Source of the DNA: an uncultured Selenomonas sp.
GTDB lineage: Bacteria > Bacillota > Negativicutes > Selenomonadales > Selenomonadaceae
Assembly: GCA_947167105.1 (NCBI GenBank)
Contig: CAMVGU010000005.1
Span: 62,001 to 126,000, forward strand
DNA length: 64,000 nucleotides
Direction: 5' to 3'
The notes beneath the pieces were generated by a model. It was not told the origin of the DNA. It saw only the letters and a list, made by a program, of their open reading frames with translations, and did not search any database. The position numbers and the translations under genes were made by a program. Below, piece after piece: positions 1 through 7,025 of this stretch (the stretch's first letter is position 1; the number at the start of each line of letters is the position of its first letter).

Positions 1-1354
1 CAAAGTGCATCTGATGCACTTTTTTGTCACGGGAGCCCTTGAGCACCTGGGCTACCAGGTTAAGGCCGAAGCGCTCATGCATGCGGTAGACGCAGGAGAA
101 AACCTTCTGGGCATCTATGGTTACATCTATCTTTTCCAGTCCTGCCTTGCAGTTGCCGCAGTTGCCGCAGACGAGCTCGCTGCCCCTGTCTCCGAAGTAG
201 CTGATGATGAAGTGCCGCAGGCATTCGGGGGTGTGGCAGTAGTCCACCATTTTTTGCAGGCAGCCCAGGTTGTGGCTCCGGCGCTCCTCGTTTTCCGTGG
301 ATACGTCAATGAGGTACTTCTGGGTCATGACATCCTGGGGAGAGTAGAGCAGGATACATTCTCCCGGCTCCCCGTCCCTGCCTGCCCGGCCTGCTTCCTG
401 GTAGTAGGCTTCGATGTTCTTGGGCATATTGTAGTGGATGACGAAGCGCACGTTAGACTTGTCTATGCCCATGCCAAAGGCATTGGTGGCAATGATGGCC
501 TGCACATTGTCGTAGAGGAAGTCCTCCTGGGCATCAGTCCTCTCTTTATCCGACAGCCCTGCATGGTAGCGGCCCACGGTGAATTTTTTCTTTTTCAGAT
601 GCTCGTAGAGCTTGTCAACTTCCTTGCGGGTGGCGGCATAGATAACTCCCGCCTCGTCGCCGTGGCTCCTGAGATATTCCTCGATGAATTTCTTCTTGTC
701 TGCGCCCCGGCGCACTTCAAAGTAGAGGTTGGGGCGGTCAAAGCCTGTTACATGGATGCGGGGCTGCCGCAAATGCAGGAGGTTTACGATATCTGCCTTC
801 ACCTCCGGCGTGGCGGTGGCAGTAAAGGCAGAAACAAGGGGGCGGCGGGGCAGCCCTGCGATAAAGGGGGCAATCTGCCGGTAGCTGGGCCTGAAGTCGT
901 GGCCCCATTGTGAAAGGCAGTGGGCCTCGTCCACCGCCACCATGGAGATTTCCTGCTGCTCGATGATGTATTGAAAGTAATTGGTATCCAGCCGCTCCGG
1001 GGCCACATAGACCAGCTTGTACCGACCGGCGGCAATGTCCTGCAGGCGGTCAGAGGACTCTTTGGCAGTGAGCTGGCTGTTGATAAAGGTGGCAGGCACT
1101 CCCTGTCCGGAGAGGGCATCCACCTGATCCTTCATCAGGGAAATCAAAGGGGAAATCACCAGGGTCACGCCGGGGAAAACCAGGGCAGGCACCTGAAAGC
1201 AGATGGACTTGCCTGCTCCGGTGGGCATGACGGCAAGGGTATCGAAGCCCGACAACAGGCTCTCCACCACAGGTTTCTGGGCCGGGCGGAACCCGGGATA
1301 GCCGTAGTATTTTTTTAGCAGGGACCGGGCTTCGGCAAGGTAAGGATTTTCCAT
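1..1354 (-). CDS. recQ: ATP-dependent DNA helicase RecQ (3' end beyond window)
   Basis: 3'-5' superfamily 2 DNA helicase of recombination and repair. The reverse-strand reading from the ATG at 1354 gives an open frame of about 451 codons that leaves the window without a stop. Visible motifs in order are the Walker A MPTGAGKS, the DEAH box (VDEAHC), the TAT motif III (FTATATP), the motif VI EAGRAGRDGE and the RecQ zinc-binding cysteines (VCGNCGNC) close to the left edge. The C-terminal winged-helix and HRDC parts, if present, lie outside. It is transcribed away from the thioesterase gene at 1595, so the two share a 240-bp divergent intergenic region. Confidence 0.95.
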   Translation of the reverse strand, partial: MENPYLAEARSLLKKYYGYPGFRPAQKPVVESLLSGFDTLAVMPTGAGKSICFQVPALVFPGVTLVISPLISLMKDQVDALSGQGVPATFINSQLTAKESSDRLQDIAAGRYKLVYVAPERLDTNYFQYIIEQQEISMVAVDEAHCLSQWGHDFRPSYRQIAPFIAGLPRRPLVSAFTATATPEVKADIVNLLHLRQPRIHVTGFDRPNLYFEVRRGADKKKFIEEYLRSHGDEAGVIYAATRKEVDKLYEHLKKKKFTVGRYHAGLSDKERTDAQEDFLYDNVQAIIATNAFGMGIDKSNVRFVIHYNMPKNIEAYYQEAGRAGRDGEPGECILLYSPQDVMTQKYLIDVSTENEERRSHNLGCLQKMVDYCHTPECLRHFIISYFGDRGSELVCGNCGNCKAGLEKIDVTIDAQKVFSCVYRMHERFGLNLVAQVLKGSRDKKVHQMHF

Positions 1355-1373
1355 TAAAACACCTGTTTCAATC

Positions 1374-1396
1374 AGCCTTCCCCTTCGGGGAGGGCT
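1374..1396. repeat. GC-rich hairpin between divergent genes
   Basis: A 10-bp inverted repeat, AGCCTTCCCC / GGGGAGGGCT with a TTC loop and one G-T pair. It resembles the first hairpin of the GC-rich repeat family found elsewhere in this window (for example 15592-15640), so it may be a truncated copy. No U-tract follows on either strand, so a terminator role is not supported. The rest of 1398-1534 shows no gene. Confidence 0.5.
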
Positions 1397-1534
1397 GTGT
1401 TGTGATTAGCTGCAATGCTTATCATAATTATAACGCGATTGTTTTCAATTATCCATTGGCAAAAGGGAAGTTTTCGCGTTTGCACACGCATTGGAAGTGT
1501 TTGGACAGGATATGTACGCTTTGAGCCGCTGCCC

Positions 1535-1563
1535 TTGACTTTGCCGGGTAATTGTTCTACATT
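1535..1563 (+). promoter_or_regulatory. Candidate sigma-A promoter for the thioesterase operon
   Basis: TTGACT at 1535-1540, a 17-bp spacer and TACATT at 1558-1563, placed about 30 bp upstream of the TTG start at 1595. The -35 is close to consensus and the -10 is weak (4 of 6). Inferred from sequence only. Confidence 0.45.
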
Positions 1564-1594
1564 ATATACGATATATCTGGAGGGAGATGAGCTT

Positions 1595-2026
1595 TTGTCC
1601 GTAACAGCAGAATACCATGTGAATTTTTTTGACACGGATGCCATGGCTGTGGTGCACCATGCGAACTACATCCGCTGGTTTGAGATCGGCCGCGTGGAGT
1701 ACCTGCGCAAGTATGGCATCACCCTGGATGATATGATGGAGGACGGTTTCGTGTTCCCCATCACGAAGATCGAGGCGAAATACCTCTCGCCGGGACACTT
1801 CGACGATGTGCTGGAAATTGAGACTACGGCCACGGCCCTGACCAAGGCCAAGATGGCCTTTTCCTACCGCGTCCTGCGTAAGGGCACGGGGGAGGTGCTG
1901 GTGACAGGACGCTCCCAGAATGTCTTTACCCGTAAGGATACGGGACATATAACCCGGCTACCGGAAAAGTATTATGAGGTTTTCGCCCGGGCTATGGCCG
2001 AGGAAAAAATGCAGGCAGAGGCATGA
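1595..2026 (+). CDS. Acyl-CoA thioesterase, YbgC/4-hydroxybenzoyl-CoA thioesterase family
   Basis: Hotdog-fold thioesterase hydrolysing short-chain or aromatic acyl-CoA. The 143-residue product has the family signature near the N-terminus (FFDTDAMAVVHHANYIRWFE), including the conserved Asp and the HxNY stretch. The TTG at 1595 was chosen because GGAGGGA lies 9 bp upstream and because 143 aa is the usual family length. A longer open frame from 1415 would add a 60-residue N-terminus unrelated to the family. Substrate is not predictable. In many bacteria YbgC sits with the Tol-Pal genes, but no such genes are here. Confidence 0.85.
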   Translation: MSVTAEYHVNFFDTDAMAVVHHANYIRWFEIGRVEYLRKYGITLDDMMEDGFVFPITKIEAKYLSPGHFDDVLEIETTATALTKAKMAFSYRVLRKGTGEVLVTGRSQNVFTRKDTGHITRLPEKYYEVFARAMAEEKMQAEA

Positions 2027-2045
2027 TTCATAGGAGGTTTTTTTC

Positions 2046-2603
2046 TTGACATTGATTTGTTACATAGTGCTGGGGCTGCTGGGCCTTGCCCTTCTGGGGG
2101 CGCTGCTGTCCTGGGCTTATATCTGCCATGCGGGCAATGCGGATGTGGTGGTGTTGCAGGATGCTCCCTGGGAACTTGCTTCCAGGGACGATAAAAGCAT
2201 GGTCATTAAGAAGAAGCTGGATTTTGTCAACCGCGGCAAGTCCTGCTCCGTCATCGTGGATGCTATTCTGCACTCCGAGCTGCCCTATGAGCAGTATGAC
2301 GGCATCGAGGTGCGCTGCAAGGCGGAGCGGGACGGCTATCCCAGGGAGGATGATTATTTCGAGGCTGTCATCATCGAGCACCATGGCAAGGCGCCGGATC
2401 ACATCGAGGTCTGGGCGATAGCAAAGCTGACGGCCCGCAAGGGCATGAGCCTGGAGGAAGCCCTGGCCCATATGGTGGACTTGCCAATGGATCTGGTCTG
2501 GCAGTATTCCAGCCGCGATCCGATATTCTACCGCAAGGAGCGCCTGGTGGCCACTGCCGAGGAAATTGCCGCATTGGCGGGCGTTACGCTGGTGCGGGAC
2601 TGA
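2046..2603 (+). CDS. Membrane-anchored protein of unknown function
   Basis: I do not recognise this 185-residue protein. An N-terminal hydrophobic segment (about residues 3-24, rich in Leu and Gly) would anchor it in the membrane with the rest outside or in the cytosol. The remainder is soluble, mixed alpha/beta and acidic, with no catalytic motif that I can name. The start is the TTG at 2046, preceded by TAGGAGG at 2031-2037. It follows the thioesterase gene by 19 bp and precedes the CofE-like gene by 15 bp, so the three probably form one transcript. Confidence 0.6.
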   Translation: MTLICYIVLGLLGLALLGALLSWAYICHAGNADVVVLQDAPWELASRDDKSMVIKKKLDFVNRGKSCSVIVDAILHSELPYEQYDGIEVRCKAERDGYPREDDYFEAVIIEHHGKAPDHIEVWAIAKLTARKGMSLEEALAHMVDLPMDLVWQYSSRDPIFYRKERLVATAEEIAALAGVTLVRD

Positions 2604-2618
2604 GGGAGGGATGACGAA

Positions 2619-3284
2619 ATGGCAGAGGAAATGAGCCTGATACCGGTGTCAACGCGCATCCTGACCGAAAAGGACGACATTGTTGACTGTATTGATAAGT
2701 ATACCAAGGGCCAGGTGGGGCCTGATGACTTAATCTGCAGCGCGGAGAGCGTGGTCGCCATCACCCAGGGCCGCTTCGTGCGTCCCGAGGAACTGAAGAT
2801 TACGAAGGTGGCACGCTTCTGCTGCCGCTTCATCCCGGACTACGGCAGCCTGGCCACGGCCCACGGTATGCAGTCCCTGATGGATGTGGAGGGCAAGTGG
2901 CGGGTGGCCTTTGCCCTGTTCGCGGGCTTCCTGGGGAAGCTCATAGGCCAGCCCGGCCTCTTCTACAAATGGGGCGGCAAGGAAGCGGCCATGATTGACG
3001 ATGTGACGGGCACGATGCCACCTTTCGACAAGTGCATCGTTTACGGGCCGGGGGAGCCTGATGAGGTCTGCAAGCGCATTCAGGAGCGCACGGGTTGCTT
3101 TGGTGCCATGATTGCGGATGTGAATGACCTGAAGCGTTCCCGGGTGGTGGGGGTGAGCCCGCGGGTGGACGGCCCCCTGGCGGCGCAGCTGCTGCTGGAC
3201 AATCCCTTCGGCAACGCATCCCAGAAGCGGCCCATTTGCATCATCAAGAACTACCGCCAGTATCAGGAATCCCAGAAACACTAG
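2619..3284 (+). CDS. CofE-like (coenzyme F420-0:L-glutamate ligase-related) protein
   Basis: 221 residues. The N-terminal part (IPVSTRILTEKDDIVDCI, then the DLICSAESVVAITQGRF stretch) follows the arrangement of F420-0:gamma-glutamyl ligase, where a loop with a conserved VxxAQG-like motif binds GTP and metal. The central KWGGKEAAMIDDVTGT segment is also family-like. F420 is not expected in this kind of organism, so the family name should not be read as the function; an amide ligase acting on another substrate is plausible. The final stop codon is TAG, whose TA belongs to a MITE target site and whose G is the first base of the element. Confidence 0.6.
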   Translation: MAEEMSLIPVSTRILTEKDDIVDCIDKYTKGQVGPDDLICSAESVVAITQGRFVRPEELKITKVARFCCRFIPDYGSLATAHGMQSLMDVEGKWRVAFALFAGFLGKLIGQPGLFYKWGGKEAAMIDDVTGTMPPFDKCIVYGPGEPDEVCKRIQERTGCFGAMIADVNDLKRSRVVGVSPRVDGPLAAQLLLDNPFGNASQKRPICIIKNYRQYQESQKH

Positions 3285-3446
3285 GGCGTGTTGATTAAAT
3301 GAGCTTAGTCCAGATTTGTGGGGATTGGCTGTCCATGCAAGGCGACAAACCGCAGGCATAGTGGTGCTATGCTGAGGATTTGTCAACGCAGCAGGGGCAG
3401 TCAAGACCCATGAAGATGGGCTGAGTGAATTAATCAACACGCCCTA
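3282..3446. mobile_element. Miniature inverted-repeat element (MITE)
   Basis: A 161-bp element bounded by perfect terminal inverted repeats GGGCGTGTTGATTAA / TTAATCAACACGCCC and flanked on both sides by TA. Its centre holds a second palindrome (GACAAA...GCATAG...CTATGC...TTTGTC), so the whole element can fold into a long imperfect hairpin. It contains no open frame. The TA flanks suggest mobilisation by an IS630/Tc1-type or some IS5-type transposases, none of which is in the window. Removing the element with one TA would leave CAC TAA, again a stop for the preceding gene. Confidence 0.8.
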
Positions 3447-3500
3447 ATATGCGGGGCGCACTTTTGCGTCCCTTTTCTTTTATCGGAAAGGTTAAGGTAA

Positions 3501-4115
3501 ATGAAAAAAATCGTAATTGCTACCAAAAATCAGGGCAAGCTGCGGGAGATGCGGGAAGCTTTTGCCTCCCTGCCTGTGGAAGTCCTGTCCTTGGAGGACT
3601 TTGAGGCTTTCCCGGAGCCGGTGGAGGACGGGGCTACCTTTGAGGACAACGCCATTTTAAAGGCCCGCTACTACATGGAAAAGACCGGCTGTGCCTGTGT
3701 TGCTGATGATTCGGGCCTGGAGGTGGCTGCCCTGGGGGGCGCACCGGGGGTGTTCTCCGCACGCTATGCGGGGCAGCACGGCGACGACGAGGCGAACAAT
3801 GTGAAGGTGGTGGCCCTCCTGGCAGCCCAGGGGCTGGCGGCCTCGGCAGCGGACTACCGCTGCGTGCTGGCCTACTGCGATACGGAGGGCAGGAAAATAC
3901 ATACGGAGGGCCGCTGCGACGGCTTTTTCGGCAGTCCCCCCAGGGGGGAGAACGGCTTCGGCTATGACCCTTATTTCTATGTGCGGGATGAGCGCTATGC
4001 GGGCCGCACCATGGCCCAGCTGACTCTGGAGGAAAAGGATGGCATTTCCCACCGGGGACAGGCCCTGCGGAAATTGGTAGCGGAATTGCATCAGCTTATA
4101 GGAGGTCTGCAATGA
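3501..4115 (+). CDS. rdgB: XTP/dITP diphosphatase (RdgB/HAM1)
   Basis: House-cleaning nucleotide pyrophosphatase that hydrolyses non-canonical purine triphosphates (XTP, dITP, ITP) to the monophosphate and PPi. The 204-residue product has the family landmarks: the N-terminal IATKNQGKLREM nucleotide-binding segment, DGATFEDNAILKA, the catalytic ADDSGLEV loop, the PGVFSARYAG segment and the FGYDPYF substrate loop. Length is normal. Its TGA overlaps the ATG of the following phosphodiesterase gene (ATGA), showing translational coupling. Confidence 0.95.
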   Translation: MKKIVIATKNQGKLREMREAFASLPVEVLSLEDFEAFPEPVEDGATFEDNAILKARYYMEKTGCACVADDSGLEVAALGGAPGVFSARYAGQHGDDEANNVKVVALLAAQGLAASAADYRCVLAYCDTEGRKIHTEGRCDGFFGSPPRGENGFGYDPYFYVRDERYAGRTMAQLTLEEKDGISHRGQALRKLVAELHQLIGGLQ

Positions 4116-4642
4116 TTATAGGTTTGGTGAGCGACAGCCACGGTGTTACGGGAAAACTGGAGGAAATGCTGAAGCTGCCGGAGGCAGCCAGGGCTGAGTG
4201 CTGGCTGCATGCCGGCGATTTCACCCAGGATGCGGATTATCTGGCCATGGTCTGCGGCAAGCCTGTGCATAAGGTGGCGGGCAACGGTGACTGGCCCACA
4301 AATGTGCCGGAGGATCTGCTGCTGGAGCTGGGAGGGCACCGCATCTACCTGACCCACGGCCATATGCAGGGAGTGCGCTCCGGCACGGGGCGGCTGGCAG
4401 ACTACGCAGCCCTGCAGGGAGCGGATATCGCTGTCTACGGGCACACCCATGTGGCGGATATCACTCCCAGGAACAAGCAGGGCGTCACCGTGCTGAATCC
4501 CGGCAGTGTTGCCCGCCCCAGGGACGAATCCCGGGGTTCCTTTATGATTATGGAGCTGGAGGCGGGCAGGGAGCCGGAGGTGACGTTGATCAGGCTGTCG
4601 GATGCCCATGCCTTCAACTTTCTAAAAATGAAAAACAGATAA
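4112..4642 (+). CDS. YfcE/MJ0936-family metallophosphoesterase
   Basis: Small calcineurin-like phosphodiesterase of 176 residues. Metal ligands of the family are visible: D8 and H10 in SDSHG, the GD motif (LHAGDF), the GNGDW motif, LTHGH and VYGHTHVA. The segment LNPGSVARPR is also typical. The usual partner of rdgB in Firmicutes operons, with a 4-nt overlap here. The natural substrate is not known from sequence. The 191 bases after it contain no gene. Confidence 0.9.
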   Translation: MIIGLVSDSHGVTGKLEEMLKLPEAARAECWLHAGDFTQDADYLAMVCGKPVHKVAGNGDWPTNVPEDLLLELGGHRIYLTHGHMQGVRSGTGRLADYAALQGADIAVYGHTHVADITPRNKQGVTVLNPGSVARPRDESRGSFMIMELEAGREPEVTLIRLSDAHAFNFLKMKNR

Positions 4643-4787
4643 AAAACTCTCCCTGAAAAGCAGGAATTTTTTCATCTTGTGGCTAATATAACCATTGATA
4701 GTTATGATTGTCACATGACTGCAAATGAGGGCGCAAAAAGTGAAACGGATTCACAATTTTCAAGGCCTTGGAGCATTTGCGAATTGC

Positions 4788-4816
4788 TTGAAAACATGCG
4801 TTGGTTGTGCTATTAT
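4788..4816 (+). promoter_or_regulatory. Sigma-A promoter of the fumarase-fumarate reductase operon
   Basis: TTGAAA at 4788-4793, 17-bp spacer, TATTAT at 4811-4816, about 40 bp upstream of the fumA start. It is the best promoter match in the 215-bp gap that precedes the operon. No operator was recognised. Confidence 0.65.
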
Positions 4817-4857
4817 TGACAGACGTGTGATAAGTGTTATTTATGGGAGGGATTACT

Positions 4858-5700
4858 TTGCGAGAGTTGGACGCAAGCAGAATCACCGAGACCGTGGCAC
4901 AGATGTGCAAGGAAGCGGCCTACTACCTGCCCAAGGATGTCTATGACGCGCTGAAGCGCGGCCGCGAGACGGAGAAATCCCCGGTGGGCCAGAACGTCCT
5001 GGATCAGATCATCAAGAACGCTGAGATCGCCCGCGCCGAGGATCGTCCTTATTGCCAGGATACGGGCATGACCATCGTTTTCCTGGAGGTCGGGCAGGAC
5101 CTGCATATTGTGGACGGGCTGCTGGAAGAGGCGGTGAACGAGGGCATTGCCAAGGGCTATACGGAGGGCTACCTGCGCAAGTCCGTGGTGGCTGAGCCTC
5201 TCTTCCATCGCAAGAATACGCAGAACAATACGCCGGGGGTTATCTATACCAAGATCGTGCCGGGTGATCAGCTGAAGATTACGGTGGCACCGAAGGGCTT
5301 TGGCTCTGAGAACAAGTCCGGCGTGAGGATGCTGGTGCCGGCAGACGGCGTGGAAGGCGTGAAGAAGGCCGTGATGGATATTATCCTTCATGCCAGCATG
5401 AACCCCTGCCCCCCCATGGTGGTGGGCGTTGGCATCGGCGGCACCATGGATCGCGCAGCCCTGCTCTCCAAGAAAGCCCTGACCCGCTCCATCGAGGAGC
5501 GCAATCCCATGCCTGAGTACGCGAAACTGGAGGAGGAGCTTTTGGAGCTCATCAACCAGACGGGCATCGGCCCGCAACTGGGCGGCACCACCTCGGCCCT
5601 GGCGGTCAATATCGAGTGGGGCCCGACCCATATCGCCGGTCTCCCCGTTGCTGTCACGATCTGCTGCCACGCCATGCGTCACAGCCAGCGCGTGATTTGA
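4858..5700 (+). CDS. fumA: Class I fumarate hydratase, alpha subunit
   Basis: Alpha subunit of the oxygen-sensitive [4Fe-4S] two-subunit fumarase that interconverts malate and fumarate. The 280-residue product has family motifs including PYCQDTGM, NNTPGVIYT, FGSENKSGVRML and NPCPPMVVGVGIGGT. Cysteines in CQDTG, NPCPP and TICCH are the candidate cluster ligands. The TTG at 4858 was chosen because GGGAGG is 7 bp upstream and it gives the standard length. Two-subunit L-tartrate dehydratase is closely related, but the adjacent fumarate reductase genes favour fumarase. Confidence 0.93.
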   Translation: MRELDASRITETVAQMCKEAAYYLPKDVYDALKRGRETEKSPVGQNVLDQIIKNAEIARAEDRPYCQDTGMTIVFLEVGQDLHIVDGLLEEAVNEGIAKGYTEGYLRKSVVAEPLFHRKNTQNNTPGVIYTKIVPGDQLKITVAPKGFGSENKSGVRMLVPADGVEGVKKAVMDIILHASMNPCPPMVVGVGIGGTMDRAALLSKKALTRSIEERNPMPEYAKLEEELLELINQTGIGPQLGGTTSALAVNIEWGPTHIAGLPVAVTICCHAMRHSQRVI

Positions 5701-5731
5701 TAGCGTACTCGACGGAAAGGATTGATAGATA

Positions 5732-6298
5732 ATGGCAGAACAGATTCGCATAGAAACGCCTTTCACGGAGGAGATGTCCCGCAAGCTGCATATCGGTGAT
5801 GCCGTGCTGATTTCCGGCACCATCATCGCTGCTCGCGATGCTGCCCACAAGGCCATGACAGAGGCCCTGGCCAGGGGCGAGAAGCTGCCCGTGGATTGGA
5901 ACAATCAGATGGTTTACTACCTGGGGCCCACGCCGGCTAAGCCCGGAGACCCCATCGGCTCTTGCGGCCCCACCACATCCGGCCGTATGGATGCCTACAC
6001 GCCTACCATGCTGGATCAGGGCATCAAGGGCATGATCGGCAAGGGCTCCCGCTCCAAGGAAGTCGTGGAGTCCATGAAGAAGAACGGCGTGACCTACTTT
6101 GCGGCCGTGGGCGGCGCAGCGGCCCTGATCGCCAAGTCCGTCAAGAAGTACGAAGTTCTCGCCTATCCTGAGCTTGGCCCGGAGGCGGTGGCCCGCCTGA
6201 CGGTGGAGGATTTCCCCGCCATCGTCGTCATCGACAGCGAAGGCAATAACCTCTATGAGGAGAACCAGGCCAAGTACCGCACACTGCAGGGGTATTGA
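5732..6298 (+). CDS. fumB: Class I fumarate hydratase, beta subunit
   Basis: Beta subunit (188 residues) that completes the active site of the two-component fumarase. Recognisable stretches are the N-terminal LHIGDAVLISGTI, the central YYLGPTPAKPGDPIGSCGPT and GRMDAYTP, and MIGKGSRSKEV. It is 31 bp downstream of the alpha subunit. Together the two supply fumarate to the reductase encoded next, in the reductive branch from oxaloacetate to succinate. The symbol follows the fumAB naming of two-subunit enzymes and is not meant to be E. coli FumB. Confidence 0.92.
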   Translation: MAEQIRIETPFTEEMSRKLHIGDAVLISGTIIAARDAAHKAMTEALARGEKLPVDWNNQMVYYLGPTPAKPGDPIGSCGPTTSGRMDAYTPTMLDQGIKGMIGKGSRSKEVVESMKKNGVTYFAAVGGAAALIAKSVKKYEVLAYPELGPEAVARLTVEDFPAIVVIDSEGNNLYEENQAKYRTLQGY

Positions 6299-6318
6299 GG
6301 CCGACTGAAAGGCTATGG

Positions 6319-6343
6319 GGGCTGCCCCGTTTCCGGGCAGCCC
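6319..6343 (+). promoter_or_regulatory. Intercistronic hairpin between fumarase and reductase genes
   Basis: A perfect 9-bp stem GGGCTGCCC / GGGCAGCCC with a 7-nt loop, with no U-tract after it. Its place between fumB and the cytochrome b gene suggests an mRNA stability or processing element that tunes reductase against fumarase expression rather than a full terminator. Confidence 0.5.
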
Positions 6344-6377
6344 TTAGGAATAATGTTATCCAAATAGGAGGTACAGA

Positions 6378-7004
6378 ATGATTCACTCTACTTTTTATTT
6401 GCGCCGCCTGCATTCCCTGGTGGGCCTGGTGGTCCTCGGCGGTGTCATTTTCGAGCACGTTTTCACGAACTCGATGGCACTGGGCGGCCCTGAGGCGCTG
6501 AATGGCGCTCTGGCCATGATGGAGCTCATTCCTCATCCCATCTTCCTGGCTATCGAGGTGTGCTGCATCGCAGTGCCGCTGCTTTTCCATGCCATCTACG
6601 GCATCTACATCGCGCTGCAGGCCAATAACAATCCCGGCAGGCTGGGCTACATACGCAACTGGCAGTTTGCATTGCAGCGCTGGACTGCCTGGTTCCTGGT
6701 TGTCTTTTTGATCTGGCATATATTCTATCTCCGTATTTTCACGAAGGGCATTATGGGCACGCCCATTTCCTATGAGCTTCTGCAGAGCTATTTCACGGGC
6801 AGCCCCCTGGTTGCCGCGATTTATGTCCTCGGCATGTTTGCAGCGATCTTCCACTTCTGCAATGGCATCACGACTTTCTGCATGACCTGGGGCATCGCCA
6901 AGGGCCCGAGGGTGCAGAATGTGGTCAGCGTCCTGAGCATGTGCCTCTGCGCCGCTCTCTGCCTTGTCACCCTCACCTTTATGGGCAGCTATTTCGTGAT
7001 GTGA
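6378..7004 (+). CDS. frdC: Fumarate reductase/succinate dehydrogenase cytochrome b subunit (SdhC/FrdC type)
   Basis: Membrane anchor of 208 residues that binds heme b and passes electrons between menaquinone and the catalytic subunits. Five hydrophobic segments can be counted. Histidines placed as heme ligands in the diheme B. subtilis/W. succinogenes type are visible: RRLHS, FEHVF, LFHAIYG, IWHIF and IFHFCNG. There is no separate small anchor subunit, as expected for this single-polypeptide type. It precedes the flavoprotein gene by 21 bp. Direction in vivo is probably fumarate reduction, inferred from the fermentative context. Confidence 0.9.
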   Translation: MIHSTFYLRRLHSLVGLVVLGGVIFEHVFTNSMALGGPEALNGALAMMELIPHPIFLAIEVCCIAVPLLFHAIYGIYIALQANNNPGRLGYIRNWQFALQRWTAWFLVVFLIWHIFYLRIFTKGIMGTPISYELLQSYFTGSPLVAAIYVLGMFAAIFHFCNGITTFCMTWGIAKGPRVQNVVSVLSMCLCAALCLVTLTFMGSYFVM

Positions 7005-7025
7005 CCGTAGTAAAGGAGAAAATCA

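Noticed and set aside
1415..1594. N-terminal extension of the thioesterase frame
   Set aside because: It covers the promoter, has no family similarity, and a good ribosome site lies before the TTG at 1595.
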